Assembly (NCBI RefSeq): GCF_051857535.1
Contig: NZ_JBPZGY010000005.1
Coordinates: forward strand, 62,001 to 126,000
Source of the DNA: Roseateles_B sp051857535
GTDB taxonomy: Bacteria > Pseudomonadota > Gammaproteobacteria > Burkholderiales > Burkholderiaceae_C
Length of the DNA stretch: 64,000 nt
Reading direction: 5' to 3'
Shown here piece after piece: positions 17,116-24,062 of this stretch. Position numbers and translations under genes: made by a program. Position 1 is the first letter of the stretch; every line of letters starts with the position of its first letter. The notes under the pieces were generated by a model. It saw nothing but the letters and a program-made list of their open reading frames with translations. It did not search any database and had not been told where the DNA came from.

Positions 17116-17583
17116 TCAGGAGGCCGAGGGCGGCAGCACGGTGTTGAAGGTGATGCGGTCGGCGCCACGGGCGGACTGCACCTCCAGCTTGATTTCCCAC
17201 CAGCCGGTCATGTTGAACTTCATGCCCTCCAGCACATAGGCGCCCGGCACGCCCGCGGCGCTGACCCGCGGCTGCGTGGGAAAGCCGTGACCATGCTCGG
17301 GCATGCCGCCGTCCACCGCGATGCGGGCATCGGGCACGGGCTGGCCTTGGGCGTCCAGCAGGCGGATGTTCCAGCTGTGGATCTTGTTGACGCGCAGTGG
17401 CTCGGCCGGCGGGCTCAGCTCGATGCGGTAGGTGCCGGCATCGGTGTTGCGCTGCAGGGCGAGGTTGAGGTCGGGGGCGGGGTGCGATTCCATGCGCGCA
17501 TGGCTCATGTCGCCGTGCGGGGCGCAGGCGCCCAGCGCCAGGGCGGAGATCAGCAGGGGCAGCAGACGGTGGACGGTGTTCAT
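17116..17583 (-). CDS. YtkA/FixH-like lipoprotein
   Basis: This 155-residue protein begins with a lipoprotein signal (MNTVHRLLPL, then LALGAC with Cys20). After the signal comes one immunoglobulin-like YtkA/FixH domain with the typical features VDGGMPEHGHGF, an LEGMKFNMTGWWEIKLEV-like strand pair and several His/Met residues (HGDMSHARMESH near the N-terminus). YtkA/FixH domains occur in membrane-anchored proteins linked to copper and cytochrome oxidase assembly, but many have no assigned role. The gene sits between the first transporter and the exported DJ-1-like protein, and its Met/His-rich start is compatible with metal binding at the membrane surface. That is inference. Confidence 0.85.
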   Translation of the reverse strand: MNTVHRLLPLLISALALGACAPHGDMSHARMESHPAPDLNLALQRNTDAGTYRIELSPPAEPLRVNKIHSWNIRLLDAQGQPVPDARIAVDGGMPEHGHGFPTQPRVSAAGVPGAYVLEGMKFNMTGWWEIKLEVQSARGADRITFNTVLPPSAS

Positions 17584-17636
17584 GGGAAAGCTCCGCGATG
17601 AGGAACAAAGGCCTTAGGGGCAGGGGACAAGGGCGG

Positions 17637-19049
17637 TCAGACGTGGCGCAGGGCATCCACGATGTTCTGGCGGGCGGCGCGCAGCGAGGGCAGCCAGGCC
17701 GAGAGCGAGGCGACCAGGATCAGGCCCAGGGTCGTGCCGGCGATGAGGCCGGTCTCGCCCCAGACGCGGATGATCAGCGGCACCGGCGAGCGGCCCGGCG
17801 GCGTCCAGGTCAGGCCGCTGTGGTTGATGAGGCCGGCCAGGCTGGCGGCGATGCTCACGCCCAGCACCGCGCCCACGATGCCCAGCAGCAGGCCCTCCTG
17901 CATGAAGAGGCGGCGCAGCTTGGCGCGGCGCAGGCCCATGGCGCGCAGGGTGCCGATCTCCACGGTGCGCTCGATCACCGCCATGCTCATGGTGTTGCCC
18001 ACGGTGAAGAGCACGATGGCTGCGATCAGCAGGGCCACGAAGCCGAACAGCGTGGCGAACATGGCCAGGGCCTGGCCATAGAAGGGATTGAGCGCGCTGA
18101 AGTCCAGCACCTCGACCGGCTCCTGCGGGAAGCGCTCGGCCAGCAGTTGCTCCAGTCGCGCCTTGGCGGCCGGAATCTGGTCCGTGTGCTGCAGCTGCAG
18201 CACGATGGCCGTGGCCTTGGGGGCTTCCTTGCCGAAGACCAGTTGCTGGGCCTGGGCCAGGTGCAGGCCCACGTAGACGTCGTCGAACTCCTTGACGCCC
18301 TGCTCCTCGGCCTTGACCACCTGCAAGCGGGCGACATTGGGCGCACCCTGCGCAGTGGCGGCCAGCATCTCGATGGCGGCGGCCGTGGCCTGCGGCGCTG
18401 TCTCGGCGCCATTGGCCAGACTGCCCAGGGCGGCGATGTCTGAGGGCAGATCCGCAGCGGGGGCGGCGGAGGTCTTGGGGCTGGGCTTGGGGGCGGCCGC
18501 AGCGGGCTGGCAGTCCTGCAGCTTCAGCGGTCCGCACAGTTGCAGCACGCGGGCCAGGCCGGTGCCCAGCACGGCGGTCTCGGGGCCTGTGCCGGTCAGG
18601 GCCATCTGGGGCACCTGCACGGGGAAGTTGTAGCCGTTCCAGGCGCGCATGCGGTTCTGGTCCTCGACGACCACCCCCAGGCCCAGGGCCGTGCGGGAGA
18701 CGCCGGCGCCGAAGTTGCCTGCGATGCCCTGCAACTGCAGGGTCGGCGTGGCCACCAGCACCAGGGGCTTGAGCACCGGGTCCTGCTGGATGGCGGCGAT
18801 GATCTCGCGGTACTGCGCCAGGCCGTAGGCGGCCGGGTTGCCGCTGCCGTAGCGGTAGTAGCCCTCGCGCTGGATCTGCAGGTGGCCACCGTATTTCACG
18901 TAGTCGGTCTGCAGGCCATAGGTGATGTTGCGGCTGTAGCCGCCGAAGAGCAGCACCGCGTTGGCGCCGACGATCATGGCCAGCAGCGTGGTGATGGAGC
19001 GGCGGCGGTTGCGCAGCAGATTGCGCCAGGCCAGGGAGAGTGTGTTCAT
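17637..19049 (-). CDS. ABC transporter permease, LolC/E-MacB type
   Basis: The 470 residues follow the FtsX/MacB-PCD plan. One membrane helix lies at about residues 20-42, then a long periplasmic domain reaches to about 320, and three C-terminal helices follow (FVALLIAAIVLFTVGNT, LGIVGAVLGVSIAASL, GTTLGLILVASLSAWL). The end, RQNIVDALRHV, is characteristic of this family. It overlaps the ATPase gene by 4 bases (ATGA). A low-complexity Pro/Ala/Lys insertion at about residues 185-200 (AAAAPKPSPKTS) is variable-loop material. This is the first of two such transporters in the same operon; the second is at 1-1095. Confidence 0.93.
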   Translation of the reverse strand: MNTLSLAWRNLLRNRRRSITTLLAMIVGANAVLLFGGYSRNITYGLQTDYVKYGGHLQIQREGYYRYGSGNPAAYGLAQYREIIAAIQQDPVLKPLVLVATPTLQLQGIAGNFGAGVSRTALGLGVVVEDQNRMRAWNGYNFPVQVPQMALTGTGPETAVLGTGLARVLQLCGPLKLQDCQPAAAAPKPSPKTSAAPAADLPSDIAALGSLANGAETAPQATAAAIEMLAATAQGAPNVARLQVVKAEEQGVKEFDDVYVGLHLAQAQQLVFGKEAPKATAIVLQLQHTDQIPAAKARLEQLLAERFPQEPVEVLDFSALNPFYGQALAMFATLFGFVALLIAAIVLFTVGNTMSMAVIERTVEIGTLRAMGLRRAKLRRLFMQEGLLLGIVGAVLGVSIAASLAGLINHSGLTWTPPGRSPVPLIIRVWGETGLIAGTTLGLILVASLSAWLPSLRAARQNIVDALRHV

Positions 19050-19750
19050 GCGGCCACCTTCAGGGCGTCGGCACGGCGCAGCTCGACGATGCGGCCGTCC
19101 TTGATGCGGACTGTGTCGTCAGCGGCCGCCAGGACCTGGGGATCATGGGAGGAGATGACGAAGCTGACCTGCTGCTCGCGCTGAAGCTGGCGCATCAGCT
19201 CGATGATGCTGGCGCCGGTCTGGCTGTCGAGGTTGGCCGTGGGCTCGTCGGCGAGGACCAGCTGGGGGCGTGCCGCGAGGGCTCGCGCAATGGCCACGCG
19301 CTGGCGCTGCCCGCCCGAGAGCTCGCCCGGGCGCCGACGCGCTTGCTCGGACAGGCCCACGGCAGCCAGCATGTCAGCAACACGCGCCTTGCGCTCGGCC
19401 TTGTCCATGCCCAGCATCACCAGCGGGTATTCGACGTTCTCCGCAGCATTGAGCACGGGCAGCAGGTTGAAGTTCTGGAAGACCACGCCCAGGTGGCGGG
19501 CGCGGAAGTCGGAGAGCTGGTCGTCGTCCATCGCGACGATGTCGTGGCCCGCTACGTGGATGCGCCCGGCGTCAGGGCGGTCCAGGCCGCCGATGAGGTT
19601 CAGCAGCGTGGTCTTGCCACTGCCGGATGCGCCGCTGATGACGGTCAGCAGGCCGGCACGCACTTCCAGGTTGATGTCCTGGAGCGCTGCGACGCCCACG
19701 GCATCCAGGTGGTAGGTCTTGGCGACGGCATGGAGGTGCACGGCGATCAT
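19046..19750 (-). CDS. ABC transporter ATP-binding protein, LolD/MacB type
   Basis: This is a 234-residue nucleotide-binding subunit counted from ATG at 19750 (MIAVHLHAVAKTYH). The frame is open much further upstream, but that part lacks family similarity. Walker A GASGSGKTT is at residues 40-48, the signature LSGGQRQRVAIARAL follows near 140, and Walker B is LVLADEPTANLD. It pairs with the permease whose start it overlaps. As the promoter-proximal gene of the leftward operon, its 5' region should hold the operon's regulatory signals. The substrate is unknown; the family mostly handles lipoproteins, peptides and macrolide-like molecules. Confidence 0.93.
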   Translation of the reverse strand: MIAVHLHAVAKTYHLDAVGVAALQDINLEVRAGLLTVISGASGSGKTTLLNLIGGLDRPDAGRIHVAGHDIVAMDDDQLSDFRARHLGVVFQNFNLLPVLNAAENVEYPLVMLGMDKAERKARVADMLAAVGLSEQARRRPGELSGGQRQRVAIARALAARPQLVLADEPTANLDSQTGASIIELMRQLQREQQVSFVISSHDPQVLAAADDTVRIKDGRIVELRRADALKVAA

Positions 19751-20057
19751 GAGGGGCCTGCGGGAGTTCGGGGTCTGGGGAATCCAGCACGCAGGGCGTT
19801 CCATGCATGGCTGGCGTCGACCGGGCCGAAGGATATAGAAGGAGGCAAGCCGGGAAACCTGTTCGTTCGTACATCCTTCGGCCGGCTTTTGGGCGGGACT
19901 TTTGCCGTGGCTTTGGCGAAAATCCAGGCGCACCGGCAGCGCGTTAGCAGCTGTCGGGCCAGGGAGCCCAGAATGAGTCCGAACCGCAAGCCGCAGGTCC
20001 TGCTGACCCGCCGCCCTCTTCTTCTCGCACCGCCTCTTTGCAGAGTGAGCTGACACC
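19751..20057. promoter_or_regulatory. Divergent intergenic region of the biosynthetic operon and the ParB-fold gene
   Basis: This gap of 307 bases separates the leftward biosynthetic operon from the rightward ParB-fold gene, so both promoters should lie here. It holds an exact 11-base inverted repeat at 19824-19834 and 19873-19883. I see no convincing sigma-70 promoter pair. Confidence 0.55.
19824..19883. repeat. Inverted repeat GGCCGAAGGAT / ATCCTTCGGCC
   Basis: Two perfect 11-base arms (19824-19834 and 19873-19883) are separated by 38 bases in the divergent control region. The spacing is too long for a normal terminator loop, so a two-site operator or cruciform is more likely. No regulator is encoded next to it except possibly the ParB-fold gene. 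Confidence 0.5.
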
Positions 20058-20540
20058 ATGACGGAGACAGTCCACCGCATCTTCGCCCCGCCCGCCGAGG
20101 CGGCCAGCGATCTGGAACAGGCCAATACCGACGCAGTCCGCAGCCAGGTTCGCTACCTCGTGGCCGTGCGCCCCATCGAGTTCTTCAGGCAATCGGAGAT
20201 CATCGACCCCGCCCATGTGCAGGAGCTGGCGAGCCGCATTGCGGCACTGGGCCTGTGGACCTCTGCCCTGCCCGTGGAGGCTGGCAGCGGCTATGTGATG
20301 GACGGCAACCACCGCCTGGCTGCGGCACGCCTGCTGGGCCTGCGCCGCCTGCCCTGCATCCCTCTGCAGTACGGGGACAAGCGCATTGACGTGCGCTGCT
20401 GGGCCTCGGGCCGCGGCTACTCCTACAGCGAGTTGATGGGGTTTGTGGAGAGCGAGCAGCTGCTGCCCTACAAGACCACGCGCCATGCCTTCATGCCCAA
20501 TCTGCCGGAGACGGAGATTTCGGTCGGCCTGCTGCGCTGA
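20058..20540 (+). CDS. ParB/sulfiredoxin-fold protein, SerK/SbnI-like
   Basis: This 160-residue protein has one ParB/Srx-type domain at about residues 35-135, with the core motif DGNHRLAAARLLGL near residues 78-91 and the following strand RLPCIPLQY. There is no HTH domain as in true ParB. The closest characterised relatives of such single-domain proteins are free-serine kinases (archaeal SerK, staphylococcal SbnI) and sulfiredoxins; the assignment between these is uncertain. It is transcribed away from the biosynthetic operon and shares its control region. A serine kinase would make O-phosphoserine, a cysteine precursor in some organisms, which would fit a cysteine-using NRPS. That link is speculative; a regulatory role is equally possible. 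Confidence 0.8.
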   Translation: MTETVHRIFAPPAEAASDLEQANTDAVRSQVRYLVAVRPIEFFRQSEIIDPAHVQELASRIAALGLWTSALPVEAGSGYVMDGNHRLAAARLLGLRRLPCIPLQYGDKRIDVRCWASGRGYSYSELMGFVESEQLLPYKTTRHAFMPNLPETEISVGLLR

Positions 20541-20614
20541 GCATCGGGCCGTGGCGGGAGCCCGGCCATCGATCCGGCCATGGCGGCCTATCCCGGGCGC
20601 ACGGCCACTCATGG

Positions 20615-20634
20615 AAAAGGGCGCCGAGGCGCCC
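20615..20634 (-). terminator. Intrinsic terminator after the 70-residue gene
   Basis: Read on the minus strand, a GC stem (GGGCGCC / GGCGCCC at 20619-20634, 2-base loop) is followed by four T. It sits 94 bases past the stop of the minus-strand gene at 20728 and is oriented for it. Against the plus-strand gene ending at 20540 it lacks a T tract. Confidence 0.6.
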
Positions 20635-20727
20635 TGTCCCTTGCCTGGCCCGTGGACTGGCTCCACCCGCCGTGCCGGGCCTTGCCGGGTCTGCCCTGGC
20701 ACCTTTGACGGCAGGCAGACCGTGTCC

Positions 20728-20940
20728 TCAGTTGGCCGGGAGCTGATCCAGCTGGTCGGTGTCTAGGGACTCCAGAGGCGTCAGATGGTCGAAGCCGGTG
20801 CCCACCTCCAGCCATTCCGCCAGGGTGCTGTCCCGCACCTCCAGCCCATCCAGGGATGCGGGCATTTCCTGGATCTCCGGATGGCTGACCGGGCGGACTT
20901 GGTAGGGGGCGAAGTAGAAGTCGAGACTGAGGCTGGGCAT
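20728..20940 (-). CDS. Small acidic protein of unknown function (70 residues)
   Basis: The protein runs from MPSLSLDFYFAPYQVRP to DTDQLDQLPAN. It is acidic, without signal peptide or membrane segment, and I recognise no family. Support for it being real: a start with no competing upstream codon, a balanced amino-acid composition without the Arg/Pro/Ala excess of shadow frames, and an intrinsic terminator in the right orientation downstream. The Shine-Dalgarno match is weak. It lies just beyond the biosynthetic cluster, with no evident functional link. Confidence 0.5.
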   Translation of the reverse strand: MPSLSLDFYFAPYQVRPVSHPEIQEMPASLDGLEVRDSTLAEWLEVGTGFDHLTPLESLDTDQLDQLPAN

Positions 20941-21309
20941 GTCGGGGACTCACGACGTTTTCTATGGGCCGAAGCATCGCTGCTTGGCGGCCTGATGGCA
21001 GCCCCCCCCGAAGGGCGTCCCCGGGACGCGGGGGGTCGGTTGTCACCCCCCCTCGTTCCGTGAGGAACCTTTCCATTCTTGCCGGCCCTGCCCTCGGGCG
21101 CATGGCGCCACATGGCAGCCGGCGGGCTGCCGCGCCTGGCAGAGGCAGCCTCACGGGTTCAGGGGCTGAGCCGGGCGTGCGCATTCGATGCCGGCCTGGG
21201 CTCAGCCCAAGCCTGGCGGACTGACAGCCTCAGGGGTCCCCATGTGCCCCGCATGTCCTGCATCCCCCGCTTCCCAGCCTGGGTGAGACGAGGCCGGTCC
21301 TCATGAGGC
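20941..21309. other. Intergenic region with a strong G/C hairpin
   Basis: No gene is apparent in these 369 bases. A long hairpin spans 21002-21035 (C-tract, GCGTCCC, GGGACGC, G-tract). It has no T-tract, so it is not a standard terminator, but it could still end or process the transcript of the lipoprotein gene to the right (21310-21804). The promoter of the 70-residue gene should also lie here; I cannot pick out its boxes. Confidence 0.5.
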
Positions 21310-21804
21310 TCAGTGCGCCGGAGCAGGCGCCGGCTGGCTGACCACGGGTGCGCGGCTCACGCGGGTCTTGCCGCCGGTGGTCACGAGGATGACCGCGTCG
21401 CCAGGGATGAAGTTCTCCTGGCCCTTGGCCTGTACGACGGAGCGGCGTTCGCCATTGCGCAGTTGCACCAGGATCTCCAGGGCTTCCTCGCGGGTGGCGC
21501 TGCGCTCGATGGCGTTGCCGATCACGGCGCCAGCCACGGCGCCCAGCACGCCGACGACCTGACCCTCGCGGCGGCCGCCCACCGAGGAACCGGCCACTGC
21601 GCCCACCACGCCGCCGGTCACCGCGCCGGCACCGCTCTGGCTGCCGTCCACGGTGACGGGGCGCACGCTCAGCACGGTGGCGTCCACGACCTGGGACATG
21701 CGCTGGGCGTCATGACGCTGGACGACGTCCGGGTTGCTGGTGGAGCAGGCGCCCAGCAGGCTGAGGGCGAGGACGCTGGCGCAAAGGGTGAAGGTCTTGT
21801 TCAT
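21310..21804 (-). CDS. Glycine-zipper outer-membrane lipoprotein (SlyB/Pcp-like)
   Basis: I chose ATG at 21804 (MNKTFTLCAS) because AGGAG lies a few bases upstream; the frame extends 11 codons further. The 164-residue product has a lipoprotein signal with lipobox LLGAC (Cys20) and a glycine-zipper pair typical of the SlyB/17-kDa-antigen family (GAVTGGVVGAVAGSSVGG and LGAVAGAVIGNAIE). A C-terminal domain follows, with GERRSVVQAKGQENFIPGD. These proteins insert in the outer membrane and affect its integrity. It is monocistronic as far as can be seen. Confidence 0.92.
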   Translation of the reverse strand: MNKTFTLCASVLALSLLGACSTSNPDVVQRHDAQRMSQVVDATVLSVRPVTVDGSQSGAGAVTGGVVGAVAGSSVGGRREGQVVGVLGAVAGAVIGNAIERSATREEALEILVQLRNGERRSVVQAKGQENFIPGDAVILVTTGGKTRVSRAPVVSQPAPAPAH

Positions 21805-21873
21805 GGTGAGGATTCTCCTGGTGGTGTCTGCCACCACAAACGTGGTGGAGGCAGCGGCGTTGACGCCTTGACG

Positions 21874-22038
21874 CTACTTTACCCAGCGAGGGCGGCTCGA
21901 CGGAGCACCGTACGTGACGACTGGGTCGGAGTTTTGTGTACGTTCCGTGACGGCCGGCCCGGGGCTGGCCTGGCGTGCCGACTCGCCAGCGGCATCAACG
22001 CTGGCCTGACGACGGGCGTTGAGCTTGAAAGAGGGCAT
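21874..22038 (-). CDS. Candidate small basic protein (54 residues)
   Basis: The frame starts at ATG 22038, preceded at ideal distance by the Shine-Dalgarno sequence GGAGGA, and runs MPSFKLNARRQASVDAAGE... to PSSRPRWVK. The open frame continues upstream of this start, but the strong ribosome site argues for initiation here. It is basic and hydrophilic, with no recognisable family, signal or membrane segment. The call rests on the ribosome-binding site alone; no homology supports it. Confidence 0.35.
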   Translation of the reverse strand: MPSFKLNARRQASVDAAGESARQASPGPAVTERTQNSDPVVTYGAPSSRPRWVK

Positions 22039-22339
22039 CACAGTTCCTCCAGGACGCAATGCATGTACCAGCGTTGGGGGCGGCGGCCAAAACCCTGAAA
22101 TGTCATGCCCGCGCCCGCTGCTCCTTGTGGATCCGAATGAAGCTGAGCGAGCCAGAAGGGCTGCCGATTGCGTGGGCGCGCTCCTGTCGCTGGAAGCGTG
22201 CCTACGCTGGACCTCATGGATGGCAAGTTCGCCGACGCGGCCCATCAGTCGACGAATCCTGCTCATCTGCTGAACGCAGAGCGAATCCGGCCGGTGTCCC
22301 CACTCTGAGGGCTGCATTCACGGCGGCGATCCCGCCGTG
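22039..22339. other. Intergenic region without recognisable features
   Basis: These 301 bases lie between the start of the small basic ORF and the end of the HNH endonuclease gene. Apart from the ribosome site of the small ORF at its left edge I see no gene, repeat or terminator. Confidence 0.4.
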
Positions 22340-22897
22340 TCACCCATGCAGCCGGCTGCTCCTCGGCACGCTGGCCAGCAGGAACTCCATCTGGTCGACC
22401 AGGATGCGGCGGCCACGCAGAATCATGTCCTCGTGGAGGCTGGGCACATAGGGCAGGTAGAGCAGGCTCATGCGGGCCTCCTCGGGCAGGCGGTCGGCCT
22501 TGCGGCCGTTGCAGCTGCGGCAGGCGGTGATGCAGTTCATCCAGCTGTCGCGCCCGCCGCGCGAGCTGGGCACGATGTGCTCGCGGGTGAGGTCGTCCTC
22601 GGGGAAAGCGCGGCCGCAGTAGGCGCAGAGGTAGCGGTCGCGGGCAAAGAGCTTGTGGTTGGACAGCGCCGGTTCCTGGCGCCAGGCCCGCGAGGGCACG
22701 GCCCCGCGCACGGCGATGATGGGGTGGACCTCGATGCGGGACTGCAGCCCGGTGCGCCGCTGCAGCCCGCCGCGCAGGACCTGGCAGGGCTCGCCCAGGG
22801 TCCAGGCGATGCCGTCATTCGCATAGAGGGCGGCCGCGTCCCGGGTGGTGATCCAGGCCTGCGGTCGCCCCGAGACATCCAGTTGCAGAACATCCAC
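22340..22897 (-). CDS. HNH endonuclease
   Basis: The preferred start is GTG at 22897, giving 185 residues beginning with (V)DVLQLDVSGRPQAW. A GGAGGT ribosome site lies 8 bases upstream, and family members begin at this point; an ATG-like start further upstream (23008) is less likely. The C-terminal half is an HNH domain with zinc-ribbon cysteines: RDRYLCAYCG, then LTREHIVPSSRGG with the catalytic His, then NCITACRSCNGRK. This single-gene HNH family is common and chromosomal in Burkholderiales; its biological role is not established. There is no restriction-modification partner nearby. Confidence 0.9.
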   Translation of the reverse strand: MDVLQLDVSGRPQAWITTRDAAALYANDGIAWTLGEPCQVLRGGLQRRTGLQSRIEVHPIIAVRGAVPSRAWRQEPALSNHKLFARDRYLCAYCGRAFPEDDLTREHIVPSSRGGRDSWMNCITACRSCNGRKADRLPEEARMSLLYLPYVPSLHEDMILRGRRILVDQMEFLLASVPRSSRLHG

Positions 22898-23277
22898 GGC
22901 GCTGACCTCCAAGCCCTCAGGGTACTGCAGGTCCGCCGACGGACTCAAGGCGCCGACGAGGGCAGGGCCCGCGATCCGGGGCACTGTGGGCCGTTGGCCA
23001 CCCGTCAAGCGCCTGTCATCGAGGCCACTCAGACTGGCAGGTCTGCCTCTTGCCCCGCTGCGGACTCAGGCCGTCCGTTGTTGGGTTTGTCTGGCCATCT
23101 GCTGCATTGCAGCAAATATCAGGGTTCACCCTGGAATCCAGCGGCCCAGCGTGCGCTTCTAGGCGGATGCCCCTAGAAAGCCCGGTGCGAGGCTTGCACA
23201 GGGGGCGGTCTTTTGGGCAAAAATAGAACGATCGTTCGTTTTATTATTGACGCCCTCAGCGCTCACGAAAGACCACC
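22898..23277. promoter_or_regulatory. Divergent control region HNH / TetR
   Basis: This stretch of 380 bases holds no gene. The right part carries the palindromic TetR operator and an AT-rich segment (TTTTATTATTGA at about 23239-23250), the likely promoter of the beta-oxidation regulon. The left part serves the HNH gene; no boxes are obvious. Confidence 0.55.
23227..23238. promoter_or_regulatory. TetR-family operator GAACGATCGTTC
   Basis: A perfect 12-base palindrome 39 bases before the TetR start, in the form typical of operators for fatty-acid-responsive TetR regulators (AACGNNCGTT core). Autoregulation by the adjacent regulator is the natural reading. Confidence 0.75.
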
Positions 23278-24030
23278 GTGCCCACCGCCACCACGCCCGC
23301 CAGCAAGCCCGAGACCCGGGCTCCGCGCCGTGCCGTCCGCTCCCTGCAAAAAGGGCAGCAGACGCGCGCCGCCATTCTGGAGGCGGCCCTGGGACTGGCC
23401 TCGCACATGGGCCTGGAGGGCTTGTCCATCGGCGCCCTGGCCGATGTGACCAAGATGAGCAAGTCCGGCGTCTTTGCCCATTTCGGCTCGCGCGAGGAAC
23501 TGCAGATCGCGGTGGTGCGTGAGTATCACGCCAAATTCGAGGAAGAGGTCTTCTTCACGGCGATCCGCGAACCGCGCGGCCTGCCGCGCCTGCGCGCCCT
23601 GTACGAGCGCTGGGTGCGTCGCGTGTCGGTGGAAATCGACTCGGGCTGCATCTACATCTCCGGTGCCGTCGAGTTCGACGACCGCCCGGGCCCGGTGCGC
23701 GACGCGCTGGTGTCCATGGTCAAGGCCTGGCACGCGGCCCTGCACAAGGCCATTCTTCTGGCCAAGGAAGAAGGCCATCTGGCCGCCGATACCGACGCCC
23801 TGCAGATCCTCTTCGAGCTGCACGGCCTGATCCTCTCCCTTCACCACGATGCGCGCTTCATGCGCAGCCCCGGCGCCCTGGAGCGCGCCGGCAAGGGCTT
23901 CGAGCGCGTCATCGCCTCCTGCATCACCGCGGCTGGCCATCAGGTCGACCGGGGGCAGGGGCCCGAAACCGATGCCCCCGACACGGGGTCCAAGTCCCGC
24001 GGCGCTGCCGCCTCGCGCAAGCGCGCCTGA
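23278..24030 (+). CDS. TetR/AcrR-family transcriptional regulator of beta-oxidation
   Basis: This 250-residue protein starts at GTG 23278 (MPTATTPASK). An unstructured basic N-terminus is followed by the TetR helix-turn-helix at about residues 25-75 (TRAAILEAALGLA, then LSIGALADVTKMSKSGVFAHF). A TetR-type ligand-binding domain completes the protein. It lies 32 bases upstream of the acyl-CoA dehydrogenase gene on the same strand, with a palindromic operator before it. By position it should control the following fatty-acid degradation genes, most likely as a repressor released by acyl-CoA; the ligand is inferred. Confidence 0.92.
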   Translation: MPTATTPASKPETRAPRRAVRSLQKGQQTRAAILEAALGLASHMGLEGLSIGALADVTKMSKSGVFAHFGSREELQIAVVREYHAKFEEEVFFTAIREPRGLPRLRALYERWVRRVSVEIDSGCIYISGAVEFDDRPGPVRDALVSMVKAWHAALHKAILLAKEEGHLAADTDALQILFELHGLILSLHHDARFMRSPGALERAGKGFERVIASCITAAGHQVDRGQGPETDAPDTGSKSRGAAASRKRA

Positions 24031-24062
24031 TCTCTCACCACAAGTCCACACAGGAGCCGACC

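Noticed and set aside
22340..22897. HNH gene as part of a mobile intron, toxin or restriction system
   Set aside because: No intron-like sequence, immunity gene, methyltransferase or integrase is nearby; the single-gene family is ordinary chromosomal content.
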